From assembly GCF_002207865.1 (NCBI RefSeq), contig NZ_BDQM01000003.1, positions 158,914 through 222,913 of the forward strand: 64,000 bases of DNA. The letters are read 5' to 3'. Made by a program: the position numbers and the translations under genes. The stretch's first letter is position 1, and each line of letters starts with the position of its first letter. The notes beneath the pieces are model-generated. The model was not told the DNA's origin and ran no database searches. It saw only the letters and a program-made list of their open reading frames with translations. Origin of the DNA: Colwellia marinimaniae (GTDB taxonomy: Bacteria > Pseudomonadota > Gammaproteobacteria > Enterobacterales > Alteromonadaceae). Positions 46,940 to 56,242 of the stretch are shown here, in pieces.

Positions 46940-47056
46940 AATACTCCAAGGCGGCGTTGCTCTCAATCCCAATAGCCCGCTATTGGTCAATTGAGCGCCT
47001 TGCCCTGATTTATTTTCCCTACACACAACAAAATCACAAACTTAATGAAAATGGTA
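46900..47056. repeat. 157-bp MITE-like element with TACCAATTTCATTAA ends
   Basis: TACCAATTTCATTAA at 46900-46914 matches the reverse complement of TTAATGAAAATGGTA at 47042-47056 at 14 of 15 positions. The interior has an imperfect palindrome (CCAATAGCCCGCTATTGG) and no gene. It is a small non-autonomous inverted-repeat element that interrupts or ends the ORF fragment to its left. Confidence 0.6.
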
Positions 47057-47120
47057 TAAGTAATTATTTAATTGATAAAATAAATGGCGCTAACAGCATT
47101 TGTGTTAACACGATTTTTTC

Positions 47121-49373
47121 CTAAACGCTAAAGACTTTATTCACCGGTAAATCCCTAATGCGCACTTTACTGGCATGATAAATAGCGTTAGTAATGCTCG
47201 GCGCTATCGGTGGCACACCAGGCTCACCAATACCACCCGGCGGTGCGTCAGATTCAACAATATGCACATGCATTTCCGGTACTTGGCCAATACGTGCTAC
47301 CGGGTAATCATGAAAATTACTTTGCTCAACACGGCCGTCTTTTATTGAGATCTCATTCATCAAAGCAATGGATAAACCAAATACCATGGCGCCTTCCATT
47401 TGCGCTTTCACCCTATCAGGGGTAATGACAATGCCACAATCTACCGCGGTATGCATTTCAAGTACGGTGACTTTATTGTTAACAACTGAAACTTTCGTTG
47501 CTGCGGCCACAAAAGAGCCAAAGCTACGTAAAAAGCTGATGCCCCAACCTTGGTTTTCCGGTAGTGCTTGTTCAATATTGGCCTTATCACTAACTAAGTT
47601 GATTAGGTCTTTCATCCGCTTGGTATCAATTGGATGAGCAGTTAAGTCTAAATCATAATTAGCGTAGTTGAAGCCATTTTTATTAGGGTCGACATGGCGA
47701 TCGATACCGAGTAAATTTAGCCACATCTGCCTAGTGGATAACTTTGCTTTTACCGCGAGTTCATCGACAAAAGAGCCCAGTGCAAAGCCGTTATTAATAC
47801 AAGCAACTGAGCGTACCCAACCCGGTCTGACAAAAGAGTCGACCGCATGTTTTTCGATGCTTAAATTGTTCAAGGCAAAGGGAATATCACCAAAGCCAAG
47901 GGCCAGTTGGCTATCACTGGGAACTTTAGCTTCGGCATTCCATAACCAGCCAATAGGTGGGTAGGCATTACGACTTATCCAATGATCAGCACTGCCATTA
48001 GTGGTTAGTTCCGCTTTGCAGTAATTGGCTGAGATTGAATGATAATAGCCATGCTGAATATCATCTTCACGACTCCAAATTACTTTTACCGGCCGTTTAC
48101 TGGCCTTCGCTAATTCAACCGCTTCCACAATAAAGTCAGCCTTAGATTTACGACCAAAAGCGCCGCCCATTAGTGTGACATTAAGCTCAATATTGTCGTG
48201 CTCATCCTCGCTTAGTCCTAACTCACGGGCAACAGTACTCTTAGCCCACTGTGGATTTTGTGTGCCGGCCCAAATAGTACATTTATTACCGTTAACAATG
48301 GCGGTAGCGGCAGGTGTTTCCATTGGCGCATGGTGTATGTAAGGCACAGTATAAGTCGCCTCTAAGGTGTTTTTGTCATTATATTTATGGCTATAAACAT
48401 TGCCTTTACTGGCAACGGTTTCACCTTGTTGATGCACTTGTTTAACCAGCTGTTTACTAAATTCACTGCTGTTGTGGCTTTGCTTATCACCATGTTGCCA
48501 TTTTATTTTTAACTTTTTACGACCTTCAAGGGCAGCCCAAGTATTGTTGGCTAATACCGCGACACCACCTAAGGGATTAATAGCCACCGGGATACTTCGC
48601 GGCTTAAGGGCGATAACATCAACCACGCCGGTTACTTTTAAGGCTTCGCTGGCGTCAAAAGAGATAACTTTACCGCCAACGACTGGCGGTCTGACAATCG
48701 TAGCAATAAGCATATTAGGCAGTTGCATATCTTGGGCGTATTGCGCTTTACCAGCAACAATATCGTCTAAGTCGGTTAATTTGACGTCTTTACCAATGAG
48801 TGAAAAATCACGATTGGCTTTTAACTTAATGGTTTTGCTATCCGGCGGGGTGAGTTTGGCGGCGTGACTGGCAAGTTCACCAAAGCTAATTTTTTCACCG
48901 GTAGCGTTATGAACAACAAAATGCTGTTGCGCTTTAACGGCGCTGCGTTGTACTTGCCAAATATTAGCGGCAGCTTGCTCTAACATTTCACGAGCGACTG
49001 CGCCTATTTGACGAATACTGGTGAAATGATTACGAATAGACGCTGAGCCTGCGGTACCTTGCGAGCCGTATTTTGCATCGGCTTTAGCTTGTACCACAAT
49101 CACTTTTTGCCAATCAGCTTCTAGCTCTTCGGCAATAATTTGCGGCACACTGGTGCGAATGCCTTGGCCCATTTCACTGCGATGACAAACTAAGGTCACC
49201 ATAGAGTCGCTGGCAATACTGACAAAGAAATTTAATTCATGACTGAGTGTGCTGCTCGAGGATTTGGTTTGTGCGCTAGCCAGGGGTAAGTTAATACCTA
49301 AAACAAAGGCACCAGTTGAAATACCGGCAACTTTTAAGAAGCCACGACGACTGACATTTTTAATAGAGTTCAT
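47121..49373 (-). CDS. exported molybdopterin-binding hydroxylase subunit (IorB-like)
   Basis: The 750-residue large subunit belongs to the xanthine dehydrogenase family, closest in layout to the isoquinoline 1-oxidoreductase beta subunit. It carries a twin-arginine signal (SRRGFLKVAGISTGAFVLGI), so it folds with its cofactor in the cytoplasm and is exported. Motifs include MGQGIRTSVPQIIAEELEAD, GGAFGRKSKADFIVEAVELA (molybdopterin contact), RPGWVRSVACINNGFALGSF and the late GGIGEPGVPPIAPSITNAIY with the catalytic glutamate. The substrate is probably an N-heterocycle or aldehyde; not determined. It is last in a four-gene operon. Confidence 0.85.
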   Translation of the reverse strand: MNSIKNVSRRGFLKVAGISTGAFVLGINLPLASAQTKSSSSTLSHELNFFVSIASDSMVTLVCHRSEMGQGIRTSVPQIIAEELEADWQKVIVVQAKADAKYGSQGTAGSASIRNHFTSIRQIGAVAREMLEQAAANIWQVQRSAVKAQQHFVVHNATGEKISFGELASHAAKLTPPDSKTIKLKANRDFSLIGKDVKLTDLDDIVAGKAQYAQDMQLPNMLIATIVRPPVVGGKVISFDASEALKVTGVVDVIALKPRSIPVAINPLGGVAVLANNTWAALEGRKKLKIKWQHGDKQSHNSSEFSKQLVKQVHQQGETVASKGNVYSHKYNDKNTLEATYTVPYIHHAPMETPAATAIVNGNKCTIWAGTQNPQWAKSTVARELGLSEDEHDNIELNVTLMGGAFGRKSKADFIVEAVELAKASKRPVKVIWSREDDIQHGYYHSISANYCKAELTTNGSADHWISRNAYPPIGWLWNAEAKVPSDSQLALGFGDIPFALNNLSIEKHAVDSFVRPGWVRSVACINNGFALGSFVDELAVKAKLSTRQMWLNLLGIDRHVDPNKNGFNYANYDLDLTAHPIDTKRMKDLINLVSDKANIEQALPENQGWGISFLRSFGSFVAAATKVSVVNNKVTVLEMHTAVDCGIVITPDRVKAQMEGAMVFGLSIALMNEISIKDGRVEQSNFHDYPVARIGQVPEMHVHIVESDAPPGGIGEPGVPPIAPSITNAIYHASKVRIRDLPVNKVFSV

Positions 49374-49375
49374 GG

Positions 49376-49876
49376 TTATGCTCCTTGCTTTTTGTTAGCA
49401 AACTGACGGGCGGAAGAGTGAGTCGCCGCTGACTTTATTGCCGCTTTAATGCGTTTATAGGTGCCACAGCGACAAATGTTACCTTGCATGTGTGCAATGA
49501 TTTGCTCATCGGTTGGCTGAGGAATATCTTGCAATAACGCCGCAGCACTCATCATTTGGCCACTTTGACAATATCCACACTGGGGTACTTTGAATTCGCG
49601 CCAAGCAACTTGTACGGCACTTTCACCTAAGTTACCGTTTTTATCGGCTAAGCCTTCAATAGTGGTAATTTCTTGCTCAGCAATAGCCGATACCGGGGTC
49701 ACACAAGATCGAATAGCTTTACCATTAACGTGCACGGTGCAAGCGCCACATTGTCCAGCACCGCAACCAAACTTGGTGCCGGTGAGTTTTAGCTCATCAC
49801 GCAGGACGTAAAGTAGTGGCATTTGTGGATCAACATCAAGCTCAATAGGCTTTTTGTTTAGGGTTATTTTGATCAT
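49376..49876 (-). CDS. 2Fe-2S subunit of the molybdenum hydroxylase (IorA-like)
   Basis: A 166-residue subunit passing electrons from the molybdenum site. The N-terminal plant-type ferredoxin cluster is C-GAGQ-C-GA-C (KFGCGAGQCGACTVHVNG) with a fourth Cys at IRSCVTPV. The C-terminal cluster uses CGYCQSGQMM and ICRCGTYKRI. It ends 2 nt before the large-subunit gene. It has no signal peptide and is presumably co-exported with the Tat-tagged large subunit. Confidence 0.92.
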   Translation of the reverse strand: MIKITLNKKPIELDVDPQMPLLYVLRDELKLTGTKFGCGAGQCGACTVHVNGKAIRSCVTPVSAIAEQEITTIEGLADKNGNLGESAVQVAWREFKVPQCGYCQSGQMMSAAALLQDIPQPTDEQIIAHMQGNICRCGTYKRIKAAIKSAATHSSARQFANKKQGA

Positions 49877-49899
49877 ACTGGCTCCAGGTTTTTACAGTG

Positions 49900-50562
49900 T
49901 TAAGATGTTGTTTCACTTAAGTTATTCTCTGCTTGAGCGTTTTGTAAGTATTGTCTGACTTGCTCTAAATCAGCCAAGGTATCAATATCGAATTTTGCCT
50001 CTGCACAAGTGATGGCATCAAATTTATTGGCATGTTGTTGTAATAATTTACCTGCGCCCTTATCTCCTTGCAGTTTTAGCAGTTGCGGAAAGTATTTTTC
50101 CGGGAAAATAGCAGGTGCCATTAATTGTTCATCGCATCGGGTGGCAATAATTTTATTAGGTTGGGCTTTGCTGGCGTTAAGTAACGCTTGATAATGCTCA
50201 GTGGTGACTAATGCTTGATCCGCCAGCGCAATTAACACATGACTACTATGAGCTTTAATCGAGTGCACTGATTCTGCTAGGGTATGACCCATGCCCTGTG
50301 ACCAATGTTGACTGGCAATGACTGAAACCTCCGCGGGTAATCTGGACTTTATTACATTTTTATTTGCCCCTAAGGTGACATATAAAATGTTAACGCCAGC
50401 ATGCTCAAGTAAAGGTTGTAATTTTTCAATGCTATAGGTAATTAGTGGCTTACCATCAATTTGAGCAAGCTGTTTAATGCTCCCGCAGCCTACTTGATTA
50501 GGAACTGATTGTTGAAAGCGTAGGCCTTTTCCTGCTGCTAATAAAATTATATTAACTTGCAT
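49900..50562 (-). CDS. MocA-like molybdenum-cofactor nucleotidyltransferase
   Basis: A 220-residue MobA-like NTP transferase. NIILLAAGKGLRFQQS is the nucleotide-binding loop, and IKQLAQIDGKPLITYSIEKL, VLIALADQALVTTEHYQALL and APAIFPEKYFPQLLKLQGDKGA are the usual following motifs. MocA-type enzymes add CMP to molybdopterin to make the cytosine dinucleotide cofactor used by this hydroxylase class. The start overlaps the end of xdhC by 11 nt. Confidence 0.85.
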   Translation of the reverse strand: MQVNIILLAAGKGLRFQQSVPNQVGCGSIKQLAQIDGKPLITYSIEKLQPLLEHAGVNILYVTLGANKNVIKSRLPAEVSVIASQHWSQGMGHTLAESVHSIKAHSSHVLIALADQALVTTEHYQALLNASKAQPNKIIATRCDEQLMAPAIFPEKYFPQLLKLQGDKGAGKLLQQHANKFDAITCAEAKFDIDTLADLEQVRQYLQNAQAENNLSETTS

Positions 50563-51595
50563 GCTTAACTACTTTCGTGATGCTGCTGATGTTGTTAGTG
50601 CTTAACTGACTATGGAAGTAACCCAAAGACTTGCCAGAAGCGTTTTCTATACTGGCATGTGCTTGCGATAAGATGGCTAGCGCAATGGACTCGGGTAGCT
50701 CACCACCAAGATCAAACCCCATAGGACTGGCTAACTTATTAGCAAAGTCAGTTGAGTTTAATCCTGCTTTTTCCAGTACTTGTTCTGTGCGATGCTGAGG
50801 ACCTAATAAGCCCAAGTAACTAGCTGAGGCAAGATTAGCTTGGCTTGCAACCAATTGTAAGGCGTGAGCATCGAGGCAAACGTTGTGGTGCATAATCACC
50901 ACAGCATCGGCTTTGGGTAACAACAGGTTTTGCGCTAGGCTAGCATAATCTTGATTGATGAGTAGATCCGCCTTGCTAAAATAGGCAGCTCTAGCATAAG
51001 CGGTTCTACTATCGACTAAACAAATAAACCAACCTAGGGTATGTGCTATGTCAACCAGGGGCTGAGCATCTAAGCCACCACCAAAAATAACCAAGGCAGG
51101 TGCTGGTTTAATGGCAAGTAAAGGTTCAAGGCAGCTGACTGGTTTTGATAAAACTTGGTTCTTACTTTGGTAGGTGCTTGGGGTATTGCCGGTATCAATA
51201 TGGTAAAAACAAGCGTTTCGATTATCAAGTTGGCTTTTTAAAGTGACTAAGTCGAGGTAATTATTATCGGCAGTGATAGGCTGTAGTAATACTTTCACTA
51301 AACCGCCGCAACCTATGCCTAGCTGCCAGGCAATATCACTGTCATCTTGCATATCGTAACAGACAGTAATACTGATGTTTTTATGCCAACACTTTTGCGC
51401 TTGGCGCATTAAATCTGCTTCAAGACAGCCACCGCTTAATAAACCATAGCTTTTGCCTTGGCTGTTAATAAGCATCATGGCACCAGCTTTACGATAAGAA
51501 GATCTTTGCGTTTCAATAATGCTAGCCAGTACCCACTGGCATGAGTCTTTTTCTGGCAGCCAGTTAGCTAATAATGCGGTAAGGCGATTACTCAT
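50552..51595 (-). CDS. XdhC/CoxI-family molybdenum hydroxylase maturation factor
   Basis: A 347-residue XdhC-like protein. The N-terminal XdhC/CoxI domain shows WVLASIIETQRSSYRKAGAMMLIN and SGGCLEADLMRQA. The C-terminal Rossmann domain has ALVIFGGGLDAQPLVDIAHTLGWFICLVDSR and VIMHHNVCLDAHAL. XdhC binds the molybdenum cofactor and mediates its sulfuration and insertion into the hydroxylase. It leads the operon xdhC-mocA-iorA-iorB and is followed directly by the overlapping MocA-like gene. Confidence 0.88.
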   Translation of the reverse strand: MSNRLTALLANWLPEKDSCQWVLASIIETQRSSYRKAGAMMLINSQGKSYGLLSGGCLEADLMRQAQKCWHKNISITVCYDMQDDSDIAWQLGIGCGGLVKVLLQPITADNNYLDLVTLKSQLDNRNACFYHIDTGNTPSTYQSKNQVLSKPVSCLEPLLAIKPAPALVIFGGGLDAQPLVDIAHTLGWFICLVDSRTAYARAAYFSKADLLINQDYASLAQNLLLPKADAVVIMHHNVCLDAHALQLVASQANLASASYLGLLGPQHRTEQVLEKAGLNSTDFANKLASPMGFDLGGELPESIALAILSQAHASIENASGKSLGYFHSQLSTNNISSITKVVKHAS

Positions 51596-51703
51596 TGGTG
51601 TTTTATTTCACTTAACTTAACAGGAGTTAAGTTAACATAAATGAGAAAGTCGCCAAATTAAACCGTTGTCGGCAATAAAAATGTAAGCAATTAAGTAATG
51701 CTT

Positions 51704-54700
51704 TTACTCAACTTTTGCCGCTTGTTGGTTAAGGGCTATCCTAGGCTGCCACTCCAACCAATCCTGATCAAGATCTTGATGCAAAATAAAGCTTAGTGGC
51801 AACTTGCTACTTTCATCCTCAAACTCCGGTGTTGCAAAGGCGACACCACCAGCAATCAGGGTTTCTATTGATTCAGAATCAATAGAAATGCCAGAGAAAA
51901 TTCCGGCTTCAATCTTGATACCACTGGTGTTCCAAAATTGGCTTTTACCGTTCACCAGCGACGTGTAACGTTTGGCAATGTTAATAAAAACATTTACCTC
52001 ATCCGCGCTAGGTGATAAATCAATACCAATCACTTTGCCGACTTTAATTTGACGATACAAAACAGGATTACCAACACGTACTGAGCCAAGACGGGTAGCG
52101 GTTAATTTTATATTTAAACCGTAAGCTAGTTGCTCAACGGTAGGTGCGAGTTCAAGTGCGGCAAACTCAAGTTGTTTAGCCTGAGATGAATGAGCGGGTA
52201 ATAAACCAATAAAAGCACCCTCAAGTAAGGCGGCAATATTTTTTGAGCCGACTAAGCCAATTACTGGTTCTATTTTCCAAAACTTAGTGCCTTGTCGCGC
52301 ATATTGGCTACCTAGATCATTTAATAACACCAGTGCGGTAACGCCGGCCTTATCTTCACTAAAAATCAAACGCTCAATTATGCCCATGGTTTGTTCTTGA
52401 TAAACCACCTTGGTATTAACTTTTAAGCCGGAAAAATCGTTAAAATGTATGCTTATGCTTTGGCCGGCATCTTTTGCCTGCTCTTCATGTTTAAATAAGG
52501 TGAAGCTGGTCAACTCTGCAACGGGCGCACTGGTTGTTATCGAGCTAGTAAGCGCATTTTCAGGAGTATAAAAACTGATAGCGCCACGTAAAATAGCATC
52601 AAGAGATTCAGTTTTAACCACGAAGTCGCTTATGCCGCCAGAGATAGTAATACCGCTGGCATTATAAAAACGGCTGGTGCTTTGCACTAGGTCTTTATGC
52701 TCTTCATCTATGGTAATGCTGACTTTAATATTATCGGCCGCTTTATCTAGGCTGACATGGTCTACTTGACCAATGGTTATGCCGCGATAACTAATAGCAC
52801 TACCCGGTGTCGCCACATTGGCGTGATCAGTGGTTAAGGTAAGCTGTAAACCTGGGGCGCTGGCTAATTTTATCGGTGGTTTGTTAAACAAGGTGAACTG
52901 CGTTTGTTTTGCACCTTGGCCAAGGTTAAAAGTGATGTAGCTACCGCCGAATAATGCCTCGGTATCGCTAGCACCAGAAAGGCTTAAGCTGGGTTTAACT
53001 AAATAAAACTGGGTATCTGTTGTTAATATATACTGATATTTAGCTAATAAGCCTACTTGCAGCTGCTGGTATTCACCGAGGATATTAATGTGGTGAATTG
53101 CGCCGATTTCAACACCACGATATAAAACTCGGGTATTGGTGGTGATTTTTTCACTTAGCGCGATACTTAGCGTGAAAGCAATATTTTGTGCAGCCAGTTT
53201 TTCATTGGCATAGAGGGTAAAACTATCACCATTATCAACAGCATTTTTCGGCTTAACCTGACTGCCATCCGTATTAGTAAAGGCAATACCACCGGTTAAG
53301 ATAGTTTGTAATGACTGCGCTTGAATATCAATGCCCAGTAAACTTGCCGAGATTTTAATGCCGGAATTATTGTAAAAACGACTGCTGTTATTCACATAAT
53401 GACTAAATTCTTTTTGCAGATGTATATGTATTAAATGCTGTTCAGGGGCCGTAGTTTCAATGGCTTGTATGTTACCAACTACTTGTTGCTTGTAATAAAC
53501 ATTGCTACCGACCTGTAAAGAACGGCGATCATTGCTTTTTAGTATTAAGTGCAAACCCGGTTCACTATATTTATAAGGCGGTTTACTATTAAAAACTTTA
53601 AATTTATTACTGGCTTTACCTGCTAATGAGGGTCTGATACTAATGTAGCTACCTGTTAATAAGGTTTTAGCGTTAGATAAGCCGGTAAGACTAATTTGTG
53701 GTGAAACAATATAAAATTGTGACTGCTCCGTTAAGTAAGGCACCACACGGGGATTCACTTTAGCGATGGCAGTAATTTTTCTCCTGACAGGGTCTATTTT
53801 ACTGAATGACTCTATCACGCCTATGGTTAATCCTTGAAATAAAATGGCCGCATTGTGATCTATGCCGGAATTCCAATCTAGGATTAACTCGATTTCATGA
53901 CCCATTTCCGCTGATTGAAAGTCAGCATGTAAGGGGTATTCTTGGCCATTCTTTGCTGGCGATAATTCTTCTTGGTAACTTAGGGTATCTACGGCAATGC
54001 CCCCGGCCATAATGGATGCTAAAGAATCGGTAGTGATCTTAAGGCCACCAGAGAGTGAGGCTGTAACTTGTATGCCACTGGTGTTATAAAATAGCGAGTT
54101 CTCTTTTACTAAGTGAGCAAAATCAGGCTTGATAAAAATATTGATGGCAATTTTTTTACTGCTTTCAATATAGTGATACCCTGTAACATAGCCAATAGGG
54201 ATCTGTTTAAAGCTTATCGGTGAATTTTCACTAATAGAACCTAAAACGTCAGTATGTAAGATCAGGTGTAAACCCGGGGTCGACATATCTAATGTCGGGG
54301 CTTCAGCTAAGGCAATAAAGTGCTTCTGACTCGCCATGTTTTTCCGGGTATCCGGTAATATAGTAATATAGCTACCGGAAATGAGGGTATCTAAGCCCGA
54401 GACACCTTGCAGGGAAATATCGGCACTGACTAACCAAAAACGGGTGTTTTCGGTTAAATATTCGGCGAAGTCTTTCGAGATTTCCACTTCGGCAATAACA
54501 CTTTGTAAGTCTGGCGAAGGCACAACTTTTTTCACCAAGCCAGTGACTAAACCTTTATAGCGTACTTCGGTTTTATTGGGCACTATACCAGAGCCATTAT
54601 CAAATTCTATGGTGATAATGGTGCCTTGTTCAGCAACCACTTTTACCGTAAGCCATATGCCAAAAATTAGCGCAATAAAAGGCACAAACCAAATAATAGA

Positions 54701-54787
54701 AATCCCCTGACGCGGAACAACTTCTGCACGGTTATTCTTGGGTTGTTGATTATGCTCAGAGGCGGCAATATCTTTGTTATTGGTCAT
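51704..54787 (-). CDS. LetB/PqiB-type MCE-domain lipid transport protein with eight MCE repeats
   Basis: A 1027-residue periplasm-spanning protein anchored by one N-terminal helix (ISIIWFVPFIALIFGIWLTV). Eight MCE domains can be counted by their ends: GVSGLDTLISGSYI, TTDSLASIMAGGIA, GLSNAKTLLTGSYI, QAQSLQTILTGGIA, GASDTEALFGGSYI, KTESLDAILRGAIS, GSKNIAALLEGAFI and DSESIETLIAGGVA. Odd and even domains are two alternating types. E. coli LetB has seven and PqiB three. Stacked MCE rings form a tunnel for lipids between the membranes. It follows two PqiA-like genes with only 2 nt spacing, with AAGGA before the ATG. Confidence 0.9.
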   Translation of the reverse strand: MTNNKDIAASEHNQQPKNNRAEVVPRQGISIIWFVPFIALIFGIWLTVKVVAEQGTIITIEFDNGSGIVPNKTEVRYKGLVTGLVKKVVPSPDLQSVIAEVEISKDFAEYLTENTRFWLVSADISLQGVSGLDTLISGSYITILPDTRKNMASQKHFIALAEAPTLDMSTPGLHLILHTDVLGSISENSPISFKQIPIGYVTGYHYIESSKKIAINIFIKPDFAHLVKENSLFYNTSGIQVTASLSGGLKITTDSLASIMAGGIAVDTLSYQEELSPAKNGQEYPLHADFQSAEMGHEIELILDWNSGIDHNAAILFQGLTIGVIESFSKIDPVRRKITAIAKVNPRVVPYLTEQSQFYIVSPQISLTGLSNAKTLLTGSYISIRPSLAGKASNKFKVFNSKPPYKYSEPGLHLILKSNDRRSLQVGSNVYYKQQVVGNIQAIETTAPEQHLIHIHLQKEFSHYVNNSSRFYNNSGIKISASLLGIDIQAQSLQTILTGGIAFTNTDGSQVKPKNAVDNGDSFTLYANEKLAAQNIAFTLSIALSEKITTNTRVLYRGVEIGAIHHINILGEYQQLQVGLLAKYQYILTTDTQFYLVKPSLSLSGASDTEALFGGSYITFNLGQGAKQTQFTLFNKPPIKLASAPGLQLTLTTDHANVATPGSAISYRGITIGQVDHVSLDKAADNIKVSITIDEEHKDLVQSTSRFYNASGITISGGISDFVVKTESLDAILRGAISFYTPENALTSSITTSAPVAELTSFTLFKHEEQAKDAGQSISIHFNDFSGLKVNTKVVYQEQTMGIIERLIFSEDKAGVTALVLLNDLGSQYARQGTKFWKIEPVIGLVGSKNIAALLEGAFIGLLPAHSSQAKQLEFAALELAPTVEQLAYGLNIKLTATRLGSVRVGNPVLYRQIKVGKVIGIDLSPSADEVNVFINIAKRYTSLVNGKSQFWNTSGIKIEAGIFSGISIDSESIETLIAGGVAFATPEFEDESSKLPLSFILHQDLDQDWLEWQPRIALNQQAAKVE

Positions 54788-54789
54788 TG

Positions 54790-55482
54790 CTATCCTTTTT
54801 CTTCTGGTAAAGTGGCTGGTAGAGTGTCGGGCAAGTTTGCTGACGGTAAGTGTGCTTGTTTTGCTGTATTCTTATCCGCTGCTTTATCCCATAATAAGCG
54901 TGGATCAAAACTGTTGGCAGCAAACATGGTGAAAATCACCGTAATGGTAAAATAATTTATCGCAGGACCTGCAGCTACCGAGGTAATAAAGCCAAGCTCT
55001 ACCACGGTAACCATTAAAGCAACAACAAAGACATCAAGCATTGACCAAGGGCCTAAAAACTCAAGTATATGGTAAATTTTACTATGTCTATTTGGTTTTA
55101 AACGGATCCCTGTATGTGCTTTATAAACTAACACAAATAAACCAATAATTTTTATTAGCGGCACTATGATACTGGCGGTAAATATTATAATCGCTATCGG
55201 GTATAAACCCAGATCAATAAATTCGCCTATGCCTGACAAAATGTTGGCTTCACTAGGAATACCAAATTGATAGACAATCATTATCGGATAAAGGTTAGCC
55301 GGAATAAAAGCTAATAGGGCGGCAACATTCCAAGCCAAGGTGTATTGTAAACTGTTGCGCTTACGTTGGTAAAACATACCATGACAGCGACTACACTGCT
55401 GAGGTTCGGCTTGTAAACTATTTAACTTATGGCATTTAGGACATAAGGATAAACCATTGCTTTTAGCTGTGTTCATTAGCAC
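54790..55482 (-). CDS. PqiA/LetA-like protein, second half-sized copy
   Basis: A 230-residue inner-membrane protein with a zinc ribbon (LCPKCHKLN ... QCSRCHGMF) followed by four helices. Motifs include NLYPIMIVYQFG, GLYPIAIIIFTASIIVPLIKIIGLF and LGPWSMLDVFVVALMV, the last being a PqiA signature. In E. coli PqiA and LetA are single proteins with two such modules; here each module is its own gene. It overlaps the preceding module gene by 20 nt and adjoins the MCE gene, so all three are one operon. It probably loads lipid into the MCE tunnel. Confidence 0.88.
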   Translation of the reverse strand: MLMNTAKSNGLSLCPKCHKLNSLQAEPQQCSRCHGMFYQRKRNSLQYTLAWNVAALLAFIPANLYPIMIVYQFGIPSEANILSGIGEFIDLGLYPIAIIIFTASIIVPLIKIIGLFVLVYKAHTGIRLKPNRHSKIYHILEFLGPWSMLDVFVVALMVTVVELGFITSVAAGPAINYFTITVIFTMFAANSFDPRLLWDKAADKNTAKQAHLPSANLPDTLPATLPEEKG

Positions 55483-56110
55483 AGTTCCTTGGAAAAGCCC
55501 GCTCTAACTTATCCCAAATATAGTCTTGGTCGAGTGCTGCAGCAGACATAGTGGAGCAAATTAACCAGAAAACAAAAGCAAATAAACCCAGATTTATCGA
55601 TAGTTCAGTATCATCAATTAATTTATACATAGAAACGACGATACCTAGCATAAAAACATTGAGCATAGCCCAGTTATCAAGATGATGATAAGCACGGAAA
55701 AAATTCAATAAAGATGGCTTTAGTTTATTAAATTTAAAGCAGTAGGAAATATAAAGTGCACCCGCTAGACGGACAATGGGCACGGCAATAGCAAAGAGAA
55801 ATACTAAGCAAGCAATCATAAAAAAGCCACGATCAATCAATACCAAAATACAATCAAATAATGAGGCTTGATGAAATTGTCCTGCCAAGGTAATACCCAT
55901 GAGCGGTAACAAAATTGCCGGTAACATTAACATTAAACCAGCAAGAGACCAGTGAAAGCTACGTTCAATGGAATCAACCTTACGTTCTATTAAGGTACTG
56001 CCGCAATGATTACATTTGGCTATTTGTCCTTGTTTTAATTGCGGCTTGTCATAAAGTGCATCACATTGTTGGCAAGCGACAAAGAAAGCTGGGTTTATTT
56101 TGTGGTCCAT
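55463..56110 (-). CDS. PqiA/LetA-like protein, first half-sized copy
   Basis: A 215-residue protein with an N-terminal zinc ribbon (VACQQCDALYD ... AKCNHCGSTL) and four helices. It shows the PqiA layout: SIERSFHWSLAGLMLMLPAILLPLMGITLAG, RGFFMIACLVFLFAIAVPIVRLAGALY, and YHHLDNWAMLNVFMLGIVV. It corresponds to the N-terminal module of two-module LetA/PqiA. It is the first gene of the operon with the second module and the eight-MCE protein, and starts about 70 nt after a terminator for the cytochrome gene. Confidence 0.88.
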   Translation of the reverse strand: MDHKINPAFFVACQQCDALYDKPQLKQGQIAKCNHCGSTLIERKVDSIERSFHWSLAGLMLMLPAILLPLMGITLAGQFHQASLFDCILVLIDRGFFMIACLVFLFAIAVPIVRLAGALYISYCFKFNKLKPSLLNFFRAYHHLDNWAMLNVFMLGIVVSMYKLIDDTELSINLGLFAFVFWLICSTMSAAALDQDYIWDKLERAFPRNCANEHS

Positions 56111-56180
56111 TTAATTGCTAGTTGTCCATTCACTTGCTCGCTGGCTATTTAATTGTCAGTTATGAAAAAGTACCATGAAA

Positions 56181-56209
56181 AAAAAAGCAGCGATAAACGC
56201 TGCTTTTTT
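56181..56209 (-). terminator. terminator of the three-heme cytochrome gene
   Basis: AAAAAAGCAGCG pairs with CGCTGCTTTTTT around ATAAA. On the minus strand it lies 34 nt past the stop at 56243 and has a T-run; the A/T flanks make it bidirectional in form. Confidence 0.85.
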
Positions 56210-56242
56210 TAGAAACTGGCTAATGAAGCAACCAAGCCATTA

